From: Rugosimonospora africana
GTDB taxonomy: Bacteria > Actinomycetota > Actinomycetes > Mycobacteriales > Micromonosporaceae
Length of the DNA stretch: 52,245 nucleotides
NCBI RefSeq assembly: GCF_016862975.1
Contig: NZ_BONZ01000042.1
Coordinates: 1 to 52,245 of the forward strand
Direction: 5' to 3'
Shown: in pieces, positions 8,766 to 17,851 of the stretch
How the letters are laid out: each line of letters opens with the position of its first letter
Position numbering within the stretch: the stretch's first letter is position 1
Made by a program: the position numbers and the translations under genes
Notes under the pieces: model-generated
Database searches by the model: none
The model's input: only the letters and a program-made list of their open reading frames with translations
What the model was told of the DNA's origin: nothing

Positions 8766-9311
8766 ATGCGTTTCCGAAAGATTTTGTTGCCCCTCGCCGC
8801 TGCCACTGTCGCTGCCATTGGGTTCGCGGCGGCGCCGGCGTCCGCGGCCCCTACGGGGGACACGTCGACAACCTTCGACGTCAACGCCGGAACCCTGGAT
8901 ATCACTGTGCCGGCCAACGCAACCATCGGCTCTGGTGCGCCGGGTACCACGATCACCGGTCAGCTCGGCGCGGTGACCGTCAGCGACACCCGGGCCACGG
9001 ATCCAGCCGACTGGGAAGCCACCGTCACGTCAACGGACTTCACCACCGGCACAGCGACGGCCGCGGAGACCGTGGCGGCCACCGACGTCGACTATTCCTC
9101 GGGTCCAGCCACCGCGACCACGGGTAACGGGACCTTCACCCCGTCATTGACCCCCGCGCCGTTGGACAACACCACCCCGTTGACCGCGTTCACCCATACC
9201 GGCGGCACCGGCGTCAACTCAGCGACCTGGAATCCGACGCTCGCGATCAATGTTCCGCTGGCCAACGTCGCGGGCACCTACACCGGGACGGTGACGCATT
9301 CGGTCGCGTGA
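8766..9311 (+). CDS. Secreted WxL-domain-like surface protein
   Basis: This 181-residue protein has a clear Sec signal peptide (basic MRFRK, hydrophobic core, cleavage near PASA-AP) and a beta-rich Thr/Ala/Gly body. The C-terminus resembles WxL domains, which bind peptidoglycan non-covalently: TWNPTLAINVPLANVAG then YTGTVTHSVA, where typical members end in a TWTL-like motif. There are no cysteines. The ribosome site is AAGGA about 12 bases upstream. The stop codon overlaps the region where the next gene, a DUF916-like WxL partner, must start, so the two are co-translated. Likely role: a wall-attached structural or adhesive protein. Confidence 0.75.
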   Translation: MRFRKILLPLAAATVAAIGFAAAPASAAPTGDTSTTFDVNAGTLDITVPANATIGSGAPGTTITGQLGAVTVSDTRATDPADWEATVTSTDFTTGTATAAETVAATDVDYSSGPATATTGNGTFTPSLTPAPLDNTTPLTAFTHTGGTGVNSATWNPTLAINVPLANVAGTYTGTVTHSVA

Positions 9312-9375
9312 GCGACCTGCTCGTCTGGCGTCCTGGACGCTTCTGGCAACGCTGTGCCTGTCTGGCCTGGCCCTG

Positions 9376-10317
9376 GTGGCCCCGGCCAGACAGGCCGCTG
9401 CGCAGACCGATCAGAGTGGCAGCTTCGGAATCCAACTGCTCGACGCCCCGACGGACAATCGCTCCGACCCCCGCGCGCTGAAATACATCGTCGACCATCT
9501 GACGCCCGGAACTGTGATCCACCGGCGCGTCCTGGTGGTGAACAAGTCGACGGTCGAGCTGCACGTGGCGATCTATCCCGCTGCGGCCAGCGTCGACAAG
9601 GGGGGCTTCCAGTTCGCCGGTGGCCGCACCGCCAACGAACTCGTGTCCTGGATCAATGCTTCACCCAGCGAGCTTGATCTTGCCCCCGGGGCGCAGGCAC
9701 CGTCGGAGGTGACGATCCAGGTACCCACGAAGGTCACCAACGGTGAACGCTACGCGGTGGTCTGGGCCTCGGTGACGTCTGGACACCAGCCATCGGCCAA
9801 CGTCACCCAGGTCTACCGCGTCGGTGTCCGGGTGTATCTGGATGTCGGCCCCGGCGGTGACCCACCCTCGGACTTCGCGATCGGCCGGCTCGTCGCCGCC
9901 CGCAACAGCCACGGGCAACCATCGCTGAGCATCGCGGTGCACAACACCGGGCAACGCGCGCTGGACCTGTCCGGGCAGGTGACGCTCACCGATGGTCCGG
10001 CAGGTACCCGGGCCGGACCGTTCCGCGTGTCCCACGACACCACCTTGGGTATCGGCCAGTCCGGAACGGTGACCGCCGCGCTTCCCCGCAACCTGCCGGA
10101 CGGGCCCTGGACCGTCCGGGTCGATCTGGCCAGCGGCTTGATCCAGCACAGCGTCACCCAGCGCCTGAGGCTCGGTTCCGCCGGGCACGACGGACCGTTC
10201 GCCTCCCTGGCCACGCACTCCGCCCTCGTCTGGTCCCTGGTGGTCGTCATCGTGATACTGGTCGCCGGCGCGGCACTGACCGGGCGGCACCTGCACAGGA
10301 CACGTCGAATCCCGTAG
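9376..10317 (+). CDS. DUF916/WxL-interacting-like membrane-anchored surface protein, start uncertain
   Basis: The readable protein from GTG 9376 is 313 residues. It has two beta-sandwich-like regions, typical motifs (FGIQLLDAP, TPGTVIHRRVLVVNKS, RVGVRVYLDVG) and a C-terminal membrane segment (SLVVVIVILVAGAALTG) followed by basic residues, as in DUF916 proteins that pair with WxL proteins. The start is odd. In this frame a perfect signal peptide (RLASWTLLATLCLSGLALVA, then a cleavage-like AAAQ) lies upstream of 9376, but between the frame's stop at 9292 and 9376 there is no ATG, GTG or TTG; only ATT 9298 or CTG 9325 are available. A GTG at 9308 overlapping the previous stop is in another frame, so a one-base indel or a rare start codon is likely. 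Confidence 0.75.
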   Translation: MAPARQAAAQTDQSGSFGIQLLDAPTDNRSDPRALKYIVDHLTPGTVIHRRVLVVNKSTVELHVAIYPAAASVDKGGFQFAGGRTANELVSWINASPSELDLAPGAQAPSEVTIQVPTKVTNGERYAVVWASVTSGHQPSANVTQVYRVGVRVYLDVGPGGDPPSDFAIGRLVAARNSHGQPSLSIAVHNTGQRALDLSGQVTLTDGPAGTRAGPFRVSHDTTLGIGQSGTVTAALPRNLPDGPWTVRVDLASGLIQHSVTQRLRLGSAGHDGPFASLATHSALVWSLVVVIVILVAGAALTGRHLHRTRRIP

Positions 10318-10363
10318 TGGCCGGTCGCGGTGCCGCCGTCCGGCGGCCTCCGGCGAGCCCTCG

Positions 10364-11308
10364 CTACGAACCGGCCAGCGACGCCGCGGTGTCCGCCAAC
10401 GCGGCCGCCTGGTCGCGCAGGCAGTCCAGGACCCGGCGCAGCCGGGGATGCCCGGCTGCGCCGGCCGCGGTCAGCGCCGAGACGGTACGCGTGACCGGAT
10501 GCCGCAGCGGGTGCAGGCTGACGCCGCGGGTGTCGGCGGGCAGCGCCATACGCGGCACGGCGGCCACCCCCGCCCCGGCGGCGACCAGCGCGACGAGGAC
10601 CGAGAAGTCACTGGCCACGGCGACCGGGCGGGGCACGAACCCGGCCGCGCCGCAGGCCCGCCCGACCAGCTCGTGGCAGGACGTCTCCGGTCCGGGCAGC
10701 AGCCAGTCCTCGCCGGCCAGCCGGGCCAGGTCGACGCCGCGTCCGGGGGCGATGCGCAGCCGGGCCGCGAGCGCCTCCGGCATCGCCAGCACCACCGGCT
10801 CGTCGAGCAGGTGGTGCTGCTCGCAACCGGGCGGCACGGCGCGGGGCAGGAGACTGTATGCGTGGACCACCGCGAGGTCGACCTCGCCGTGCCGCAGCGC
10901 GGCCGTCGCGGCGCCGGGCTCATGCTCGACGATGGACAGTTCGGGCGGCCGCTGCTGCCCCTGACCGAGGCGGCGCCGCAGGCCGGGCAGGAGCGCACGG
11001 GCCGCTGACGGGAACGCCGCCACCCGGACCCACCCGCGCCCGCCGTCGCGCAGCGCCCGCAGGTCGGCCTCGGCGGCGGCGAGCCCGGCCAGGACGACCT
11101 CGGCGTGCTCGACCAGCAGGCTGCCGGCGGCGGTCAGCCGCAGCGTCCGGCCACGCTTCTCCAGCAGTGACACCCCGGCGTCCTTCTCCAGCGCGGCCAA
11201 CTGCTGGGAGACCGCCGGGGCGGTCAGGTGCAGGGCCTTGGCCGTCGCCGCCACGGTGCCGTGCACCGAGAGATCGCGAAGCAGTCGGAGGCGCCGTGCG
11301 TCCAACAC
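10364..11308 (-). CDS. LysR-family transcriptional regulator
   Basis: This 314-residue regulator has an N-terminal winged helix-turn-helix (about residues 3-60: LRLLRDLSVHGTVAATAKAL, then the recognition helix APAVSQQLAALEKD and the wing LLEKRGRTLRLT) and a LysR-type effector-binding domain. The GTG start at 11308 follows GGAAGGG. It is divergent from the EamA transporter gene, the usual arrangement in which a LysR regulator controls both itself and the exporter. The effector is unknown. The C-terminus is Ala-rich and ends normally. Confidence 0.88.
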   Translation of the reverse strand: MLDARRLRLLRDLSVHGTVAATAKALHLTAPAVSQQLAALEKDAGVSLLEKRGRTLRLTAAGSLLVEHAEVVLAGLAAAEADLRALRDGGRGWVRVAAFPSAARALLPGLRRRLGQGQQRPPELSIVEHEPGAATAALRHGEVDLAVVHAYSLLPRAVPPGCEQHHLLDEPVVLAMPEALAARLRIAPGRGVDLARLAGEDWLLPGPETSCHELVGRACGAAGFVPRPVAVASDFSVLVALVAAGAGVAAVPRMALPADTRGVSLHPLRHPVTRTVSALTAAGAAGHPRLRRVLDCLRDQAAALADTAASLAGS

Positions 11309-11333
11309 CGGGGTGCCGTCCCTTCCGAGATGG

Positions 11334-11348
11334 ATAAGCTCTTCTTAA
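11334..11348. promoter_or_regulatory. Candidate LysR operator
   Basis: ATAAG-N5-CTTAA, an imperfect inverted repeat in the 98-base gap between the divergent LysR and EamA genes, is AT-rich against its surroundings. LysR proteins commonly bind T-N11-A sites in such gaps. It was assigned from position and symmetry only. Confidence 0.35.
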
Positions 11349-11406
11349 TGATCGGCAAGGAAAGAATAACTAGACCTTTCCCATTGTATGCGCCACAGTC
11401 GACCGG

Positions 11407-12408
11407 GTGAACGGCCGATTCCTCGCCCTCGCCGGAACCCTCGGCGGGACCGTCGTGCTCTGGGCCTCCGCCTTCCCGGCAATCCGGGTCGGGGTGGACG
11501 GTCTCGGGGTGGCCGGGCTGTCCCTGGCCCGGCTCGCCGTCGCGTCCGCCGCCCTGGCGCTTGCCGCCCCGGTGCTGAAGATCCGGCTGCCGCGCCGGCG
11601 CGACCTCCCGCTGATCGTCCTGTGTGGAGCGACCGGGATGGCCGCGTACCAGCTGCTGCTCAACTGGGGCGAGGTGCACGTCGCCGCGGGTACCGCGAGC
11701 CTGCTGGTGTCCGTCGCCCCGGTGTTCAGCGTCATCCTGGCCACCGTGCTGCTCGGTGAGCACCTCACCCGGTACACCGTGCTGGGCAGCCTGGTCGCCA
11801 TCGCCGGCGCCGCCGTGATCACCCTGTCCGGCGACGGTCCGGTGCGGCTGTCGGCCAGCGCGGTGGCGGTGCTGGGCGCCGCACTGGTCCAGGGCGTGTA
11901 CCACTTCGCCAGCAAGCCTCTGCTGCGCCGGTACAGCGGCCGTGAGGTCGCCAGCTACGCGATGTGGACCGGCACCCTGCTGCTCGTCCCGCTGGCGCCC
12001 GAGACGGCACGCGCGGTGGCGTCGGCAGCCGCGGCCGCGACGCTGGCGGCCGGGTACCTCGGCCTGCTGCCGTCCGCGCTCGGCTTCGTCAGCTGGGGGT
12101 ACGCGGTCGCCCGGCTGCCGCTGGCGGCGTCGACCGCCGCGCTCTACCTGGTCCCACCGGTCGCGCTCGCGGTGGCCTACGTCTGGCTCGGCGAGGTGCC
12201 GCACCCCGCCGAACTGCTCGGCGGCGCCATCAGCATCTGCGGAGTCGTGCTGATCCACCGGCGGCGCCCCGTCCTCGACCGGTCCGGCTCGGCGCGCCTG
12301 CCGCCTCGCCATGGTCCGGACCAGTCGCCGGCCCGGGCCGCGCCGGCTCCCACGGTCGGCGTGCCGGCCGGTTTACCGGGGTCGATGCGCGGGCAATCAG
12401 AGGTATGA
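11407..12408 (+). CDS. EamA-family (DMT) transporter
   Basis: This 333-residue membrane protein has about ten hydrophobic segments arranged as two EamA repeats, typical of drug/metabolite transporters that export amino acids or small metabolites. Family features include the opening VVLWASAFPAIRVG, the arginine-containing SLARLAVAS segment, and the end of each repeat (ATVLLGEHLT and YVWLGEVPHPAELLGGAISI). The C-terminal tail after residue 280 is polar. The gene is divergent from the LysR regulator, which probably controls it. Its stop overlaps the next start as ATGA. Substrate unknown. Confidence 0.87.
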   Translation: MNGRFLALAGTLGGTVVLWASAFPAIRVGVDGLGVAGLSLARLAVASAALALAAPVLKIRLPRRRDLPLIVLCGATGMAAYQLLLNWGEVHVAAGTASLLVSVAPVFSVILATVLLGEHLTRYTVLGSLVAIAGAAVITLSGDGPVRLSASAVAVLGAALVQGVYHFASKPLLRRYSGREVASYAMWTGTLLLVPLAPETARAVASAAAAATLAAGYLGLLPSALGFVSWGYAVARLPLAASTAALYLVPPVALAVAYVWLGEVPHPAELLGGAISICGVVLIHRRRPVLDRSGSARLPPRHGPDQSPARAAPAPTVGVPAGLPGSMRGQSEV

Positions 12409-12899
12409 GCACGGTCTCCGATGCGCAACAGCCGGCCGGCGAGGGCGGGCGGATCGAGGTGGTCACGACCACCGAGCGGCAGGCGCCGGACGGGGTCGCC
12501 GGGTCGCTGTCGACGGCGGAGCTGATCAAGCGGGCATCCGATCAGCTGTCCACCCTGGTACGCGACGAACTGGCGCTGGCCCGGGCCGAGATGTCGGCGA
12601 AGGCCAAACGTGCCGGCGTCGGAGCCGGACTGCTCGGTACCGCCGGAGTGATCAGCCTCTATGGCGTCTTCGGGGTGCTGGCCGGCGTCGTGCTGCTGGT
12701 CGCCCGCGTCCTGCCGGACTGGGCCGCCGCGCTGGTGGTCGGGGCGGGGCTGCTGGTCGTCGCGGGGCTGTTCGGGCTCGTCGGCATCCGGCAGGTCAAG
12801 CGGATGTCCCCGCCGGTACCGGAGGGGGCGGTGGCCTCGATCCGGGAGGATGTCAGCGCGCTGAAGGCCGCTGCCCGGCGCAAGGGAGGTCACCGGTGA
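12405..12899 (+). CDS. Phage-holin-family (actinobacterial) membrane protein
   Basis: This 164-residue protein has an N-terminal cytoplasmic region with the family motif LIKRASDQLSTLVRDELALA, two membrane segments (GLLGTAGVISLYGVFGVLAG and AALVVGAGLLVVAGLFGLVG) and a C-terminal amphipathic stretch (SIREDVSALKAAARR). This is the phage_holin_3_6 type often found beside DUF3618 in actinomycetes. The role is unknown; the name does not imply phage origin. The start overlaps the EamA stop (ATGA) and the stop overlaps the DUF3618 start (GTGA), so the three genes are translationally coupled. Confidence 0.85.
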   Translation: MSTVSDAQQPAGEGGRIEVVTTTERQAPDGVAGSLSTAELIKRASDQLSTLVRDELALARAEMSAKAKRAGVGAGLLGTAGVISLYGVFGVLAGVVLLVARVLPDWAAALVVGAGLLVVAGLFGLVGIRQVKRMSPPVPEGAVASIREDVSALKAAARRKGGHR

Positions 12900-13219
12900 A
12901 CCACTCCGCTCCCACCGAGGACGGTGCCGGCACCCGGGTCGAACCGGAGGCGCTGCGGCGCAGGATCGCGTACACGCGCGACGAGCTCGCCGATACGGTC
13001 GAGGCATTGACCGCGAAGGCCGACGTCAAGACCCGCGCCGCCCAGGCCGCCGTCGGCGCGGCCGGTACCGTCACGGGCGAGCTGCACGCCGCCGAGCGGG
13101 CGGTGGCGACCGGGTACCGCAGCCTCGCCGGCCGGACCGCACCCTGGGTGGTCGGGCTGCTGCTCGCCGGCGTCAGCGCGCTGTTCGCCGCGATCGCAGC
13201 CCGTCGTCGCCGCCGGTAG
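12896..13219 (+). CDS. DUF3618 small membrane protein
   Basis: A 107-residue protein with the DUF3618 hallmark RRRIAYTRDELADTVEALTAKADVK split across its N-terminal half (residues about 20-45), one membrane segment (WVVGLLLAGVSALFAAIAA) and an Arg-rich end. GTG 12896 follows AAGGGAGG and overlaps the upstream stop. It probably acts with the preceding holin-family protein in the envelope; the function of the pair is not established. Confidence 0.85.
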   Translation: MNHSAPTEDGAGTRVEPEALRRRIAYTRDELADTVEALTAKADVKTRAAQAAVGAAGTVTGELHAAERAVATGYRSLAGRTAPWVVGLLLAGVSALFAAIAARRRRR

Positions 13220-13317
13220 GCGCTCAGCCGCCCACCCTCACACTGCGGCGACGGCGATGCGAGACCGACCGCGGGAACGGTGGGTGTAGCCGACTGCGAC
13301 CGGGGTAGGGAAAGCAA

Positions 13318-15000
13318 GTGAGGGCGGCGAAATTCTCCGTACGGGCGTTCACGCGTGCCCGATCGCGGCAACTTGCCCTGCTGTTCCTGCTGTGCGCGAT
13401 ACCCGCGGCAGTCGAGTCCTATCTGGTCCGTTACGTGGGCGGGCTGCACACCAGCCTCCAGGTCACCCCGCAGATCAGCGCGCTGTGGCCTTACGGATCG
13501 TTCCACGACCTGCGATGGGTGCTGGTGTACCACCGGACCTGGGCGCAGTTCGTCGCCTTCTCCGTCGCGGCCATCGTCTTGCGCGGCGTGTTCTGTGCGC
13601 TCCTGATCGCTGTGGCCTGGCCGCCGAAGGTCGCCCGGCCGCCAGTATCTGTGCTGATCCGTCGCAGCGTCGTCGCCGCCGCCGTGTTCGGCGCTGTGCT
13701 GACTCCGTGGGCGGCGCTGTCGGTCGCCCTGTCGGACGTCTCGCTCGGCCTGTTTCTCTTGGGCGAGGTCGCTCCGCTGCTGATCCTAGCGCCGTTCCTC
13801 CAACGGGCCGGGATGGTTCCCTCGTGGTGGCGGGGCCTACCGCCGGCTGCCACCGTCGGGATCTCTGTCGCCAACTTCGTCACTCTTACCGCGGGTGGCG
13901 GCCTGGTCGGTTATGTACCTGACGGCTGGGAGGTCGTGGCCGCGGCGGTCATCGGCGGCTGCAACGGTTTCCTGTGGGGCCTGGCGGTCCGTGTGGACGT
14001 GCGGTCTACCGCCGTGCGCTGGGCGCGGATCCCGGTCAGCCCGATCGCCGTTGCCGTCGTCGCCGCGCTGATGTTCGGGCTGGGCAGCGTCTCGCAACGC
14101 GGCGTCGACCGGGCCCATCGGGGCGAGCCGCCGACCCTGGCCGAGGTCGAGGCCCGTGCGGCCGAGCAACCGGTCATCTTCGTGGCCGGCTACAACTCCT
14201 CGTACGGCGGGGAGCCGAGCGGCTTCACGCCGCCGATCATCCGGTACTCCTATGAAGGGTTGGATGAGCGGGGCCGGCCGAAGCCGTACCACCCGACCGA
14301 CACCCATCAGTCACTGGTCACCAGCGCACGGCTGCTGGCGACCCAGATCGCGAAGATCCACAAAGACACCGGGCATCGAGTGTCGATACTCGGCGAAAGC
14401 GAAGGCACGCTGATCACCCAGTACTATCTGAGGACCACGCCGCACCTCGAGGTCGATCTGGTCGCTCTGCTCAGTCCTCTGGTACGGGCCGGGCGGGTCT
14501 ACTACCCACCACCGGGCGCGCACACCGGCTGGGGTATCGCCACCGGTTGGGAACTACGTGGCATCCTCGGTGCGCTCAGCCTCACCGCCGGGCTACCCAA
14601 CAGCCCCGACGAACCGTTTCTGCGCTCCCTGCTGAACAACGCGCCGCTGTTCCGGGGCAAGCAACTGTTGTGCCCGGTCGCCGGCGTGGAAACCATCGCG
14701 CTACTGCCCACCCTCGACGCGTCGGCCAACCCGCCCGGGCTGAGCCCGCAGATCTCGGTGGTTGAGATACCCGCGCCGCACGGCCTGCTCATCGACAACC
14801 CGGGTGCGCGGCAACGCATCATCGACTTCTTCAACGCCAAGCAGGTGCAGCCCCGGCACCGCTGGGACTACGCGTTGATCCAGAGCGTCGGTGCCGCATG
14901 GCAGACTCCGGCACTGAAGGTGCAATTAAATCCGGTTTGGGACACCGTCGCTGGGGTTCCGACGCAGCGCCACCATCCGGACCGATGCCTGCCACGCTGA
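13318..15000 (+). CDS. Membrane-anchored alpha/beta-hydrolase-like protein
   Basis: This 560-residue protein has an N-terminal half (to about residue 265) with roughly eight hydrophobic segments and a C-terminal half that resembles a serine hydrolase. The hydrolase part shows VIFVAGYNSSYGG, a nucleophile elbow GESEG (Ser near residue 361), and an IPAPHGLLID segment that may supply the histidine. By analogy with lipases or thioesterases the substrate may be lipid-like, but nothing in the sequence fixes it. The start is GTG 13318 with a weak AGGGA upstream. Flanking gaps on both sides suggest a single-gene unit, closed by a hairpin at 15062. Confidence 0.7.
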   Translation: MRAAKFSVRAFTRARSRQLALLFLLCAIPAAVESYLVRYVGGLHTSLQVTPQISALWPYGSFHDLRWVLVYHRTWAQFVAFSVAAIVLRGVFCALLIAVAWPPKVARPPVSVLIRRSVVAAAVFGAVLTPWAALSVALSDVSLGLFLLGEVAPLLILAPFLQRAGMVPSWWRGLPPAATVGISVANFVTLTAGGGLVGYVPDGWEVVAAAVIGGCNGFLWGLAVRVDVRSTAVRWARIPVSPIAVAVVAALMFGLGSVSQRGVDRAHRGEPPTLAEVEARAAEQPVIFVAGYNSSYGGEPSGFTPPIIRYSYEGLDERGRPKPYHPTDTHQSLVTSARLLATQIAKIHKDTGHRVSILGESEGTLITQYYLRTTPHLEVDLVALLSPLVRAGRVYYPPPGAHTGWGIATGWELRGILGALSLTAGLPNSPDEPFLRSLLNNAPLFRGKQLLCPVAGVETIALLPTLDASANPPGLSPQISVVEIPAPHGLLIDNPGARQRIIDFFNAKQVQPRHRWDYALIQSVGAAWQTPALKVQLNPVWDTVAGVPTQRHHPDRCLPR

Positions 15001-15061
15001 ACGCCCGGTCGCCCGGTCGCCCGCTCCGTGTGGTTCGACGCTCGGCCTTCATCGTCCGTTT

Positions 15062-15082
15062 CGGGTGATGCCGTATCACCCG
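15062..15082. terminator. Hairpin between hydrolase gene and glycosidase operon
   Basis: CGGGTGAT and ATCACCCG form an 8-bp perfect stem with a 5-base loop. No T-run follows, as is common in high-GC genomes. It could instead be an operator for the downstream gene, whose ribosome site lies about 25 bases on. Confidence 0.45.
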
Positions 15083-15125
15083 GCACGGTACGACCCTGTG
15101 AGGGTTGTAGGGAGGGGGCGGACGG

Positions 15126-17597
15126 ATGGGGGATGCCACCGACGAGTTCTTCGCGGGACTCGCCCGTCGGCAGCATGAGCCCTTACTGACGATGGCGGAC
15201 GGGTCCGTGCGCTTCGACATCCGGGACAATGGCCGCACGGAGTACTGGATCGTCAGGCTGAGCAACGGAGGCATCACAGTCGGCAGAGGGGCCGCCGACG
15301 CGGACTGCATCGTCATGGCCGACCGGGCGGTTTTCGACACGCTGGCATCCGGCCGCAGCAACGCTCTTGCCGCGGTGTTTCGCGGCACCGTCGTCATCGA
15401 GGGCAATCCGCTATTGCTGGCCCTATTCCAGCGACTGTTTCCGGCGCCGCAGGGGGTGAGCCCCCCCACGCCCCGCGACCGCCAACTGAGCCTCAGCGCG
15501 GACGAGGCGCCGATCAGCCGCGACGGCAACATCAAGATCCTCGATGGCGCAACCTTCGTGGTCTGCGATACCCGGGGCGACATCCACGCCTCGCCGGCCG
15601 ACGCGACGGGGCTGTTCTCATACGACACCCGATACCTGTCGACCTGGATGCTGACCATCAACGGTCAGCGGCTCAGCCCGCTGTCCATCGACGACCTGCA
15701 CTACTTTGAGAGCCGATTCTTCTTGGTGCCAGGCGCGGGCAGCCTGTACGTCGATGTCAAGCTCACGGTGATTCGCCAGCGGACCGTGTGTGACGGATTC
15801 TGCGAGGAACTCGTCATCCTCAACCATGCGGAGGAGCCGGCCGACCTCACCGTCCGCATCGACGCGGCATCCGACTTCGCACACCTGTTCGAAGTCAAGA
15901 ACGCGATGGGCAAGGTGGGGCGAAGCTACGGCAGCGTGCAGGACGGTCGCCTGGTACTTCGCTACGAACGGGAGAGCTTCGAGCGCGAGACGACCATCAC
16001 CGCGCCCGCCGACGCCCTGCTCGACGAGCAGGGCATCACCGTGAAGGTCCGCGTCGAGCCGCACGGCCGCTGGTCCACGAAATTCAACGTCGTACCGAGC
16101 ACGCCGGTCACCGGGCGCATCGCCGGCATCGTCCGACGTGATCCGGTCGGACTCGAGCACGACCTGGTGCAGTGGCTGGAGCGCGCACCCCAGCTGCAGT
16201 CCGACTGGCCACCGCTGAGCGACACCTACCAGCGCAGCCTTGTCGACCTCGCCGCGCTGCGCTTCTCCCCACTCGTCGCGGCGAGCAGGACACTGCCGGC
16301 GGCCGGCCTGCCGTGGTTCATGACCATGTTCGGCCGCGACAGCATCCTTACCAGCCTGCAGGCGTTGCCATTCCAACCGGAGCTCGCGGCGACCACCCTG
16401 AAGACCATGGCGATCTGGCAGGGCAGTCGGGTCGATGACTTCCGTGACGAGGACCCCGGACGGATCCTGCACGAGCTGCGCTACGGCGAACTGATCGCCT
16501 TCGAAGAGCAGCCGCACTCACCGTACTTCGGCACCGCCGACGCGACCCCGCTGTTCGTGATCCTGCTCGACGAGTACGAGCGGTGGACAGGCGATGCCAC
16601 ACTGGTCCGCACCCTGGAGAAGGAGGCACGGGCGGCTCTGAACTGGATCGGGGAGTACGCCGACCTGATGGGTAACGGGTACATCTCCTACCAGACCCGC
16701 AACCAGCACTCAGGGCTGCAGAACCAGTGCTGGAAGGACTCGTGGGACTCCATCTGCTACCGCGACGGGCGGCTGCCCGGGTTTCCTCGGGCGACCTGTG
16801 AGCTGCAGGGCTACGCCTACGACGCAAAGATGCGGGCCGCCCGGCTGGCTCGGGAGTTCTGGGACGACCCGGGCCTCGCGAAGCGCTTGGAGGAGGAGGC
16901 GGCGAACCTCAAGCAACACTTCAACCGCGACTTCTGGATCGGCGACCGGGGCTACTACGCGCTGGCCATGGACCACGACGGAAGCTTGGTCGACGCGCTG
17001 TCCTCGAACATCGGTCACCTGCTGTGGAGCGGCATCGTCGACAAGGACAAGGCGGACGACGTCGTCGGGCACCTGCTGGGACCGCAGCTTTTCTCCGGCT
17101 GGGGAATCCGCACCCTAGGTAGCCAGGAGCAACGCTACAACCCCATTGGCTACCACGTGGGGACGGTCTGGCCGTTCGACAATTCGTTCATCGCCTGGGG
17201 GCTGCGCCGGTACGGGTACGCCGACGAGGCGGCGCGGGTGGCCAGCGGCATCCTCGACGCGGCCAACTTCTTCTCCGGCCGCCTGCCCGAGGCGTTCGGC
17301 GGCTACGAGCGGTCAGAGACGAGGTATCCAGTGGAGTACCCGACCGCGTGCAGCCCGCAGGCGTGGTCGACCGGCGCACCGCTGCTGCTGCTGCGCACGA
17401 TGCTTGGCCTGGAACCATACCCGGACCACCTCGCCGTCAGCCCGGCACTGCCCAGCGGCATCGGCCGCATCGAGCTGCTCGACATTCCCTGGCGAGGGGG
17501 CCGGTTCGACGCATTCGGGCGGGGCCGGGTACAGGTCAACGTGGTGCAGGGACAGCGACCACAGCTCGGACTGGGCCCCAAACCCAGCCGTACCTGA
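15126..17597 (+). CDS. SCP2-like domain fused to glycogen-debranching-type glycosidase, copy 1
   Basis: This 823-residue cytoplasmic protein has residues 1-105 resembling an SCP2 lipid-binding domain (GSVRFDI, DADCIVMADRAVFDTLASGR, FRGTVVIEGN). After a short linker comes a bacterial debranching-enzyme N-terminal domain (ILDGATFVVCDTRGDI, GLFSYDTRYLSTW) and an (alpha/alpha)6 amylo-alpha-1,6-glucosidase-type domain (PWFMTMFGRDSILTS, FPRATCELQGYAYDAKM, GTVWPFDNSFIAWGL, RLPEAFGGYE). Such enzymes release sugars from branch points or related alpha-glucosides. The ribosome site is GGGAGG. It is clearly paralogous to the gene at 19297, with an amidohydrolase between them. The lipid-binding-like domain is an unusual addition. 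Confidence 0.85.
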   Translation: MGDATDEFFAGLARRQHEPLLTMADGSVRFDIRDNGRTEYWIVRLSNGGITVGRGAADADCIVMADRAVFDTLASGRSNALAAVFRGTVVIEGNPLLLALFQRLFPAPQGVSPPTPRDRQLSLSADEAPISRDGNIKILDGATFVVCDTRGDIHASPADATGLFSYDTRYLSTWMLTINGQRLSPLSIDDLHYFESRFFLVPGAGSLYVDVKLTVIRQRTVCDGFCEELVILNHAEEPADLTVRIDAASDFAHLFEVKNAMGKVGRSYGSVQDGRLVLRYERESFERETTITAPADALLDEQGITVKVRVEPHGRWSTKFNVVPSTPVTGRIAGIVRRDPVGLEHDLVQWLERAPQLQSDWPPLSDTYQRSLVDLAALRFSPLVAASRTLPAAGLPWFMTMFGRDSILTSLQALPFQPELAATTLKTMAIWQGSRVDDFRDEDPGRILHELRYGELIAFEEQPHSPYFGTADATPLFVILLDEYERWTGDATLVRTLEKEARAALNWIGEYADLMGNGYISYQTRNQHSGLQNQCWKDSWDSICYRDGRLPGFPRATCELQGYAYDAKMRAARLAREFWDDPGLAKRLEEEAANLKQHFNRDFWIGDRGYYALAMDHDGSLVDALSSNIGHLLWSGIVDKDKADDVVGHLLGPQLFSGWGIRTLGSQEQRYNPIGYHVGTVWPFDNSFIAWGLRRYGYADEAARVASGILDAANFFSGRLPEAFGGYERSETRYPVEYPTACSPQAWSTGAPLLLLRTMLGLEPYPDHLAVSPALPSGIGRIELLDIPWRGGRFDAFGRGRVQVNVVQGQRPQLGLGPKPSRT

Positions 17598-17851
17598 GCG
17601 GGCGTGGGTGCCATGCCGACGCCGGTCACCGAGGCCCATTGCTGGGAACCGCGACCTGCCCGCCGAGGAGCGTCGCGCGATGGCCGGAGGACACATAGAA
17701 GATCGGGTCCGGGGTACATCTTTTCGACTGATCGCGCGAGTGCGTGCAGCGGACCGGTGCTACCGAAACGGGTATCGCTCGCCTGCGTACGTGCTTCGTG
17801 CGCCGCTGCGCGGATCGGACCGTGCTGGTACAGCGAGGGGTGCACCAAGCC

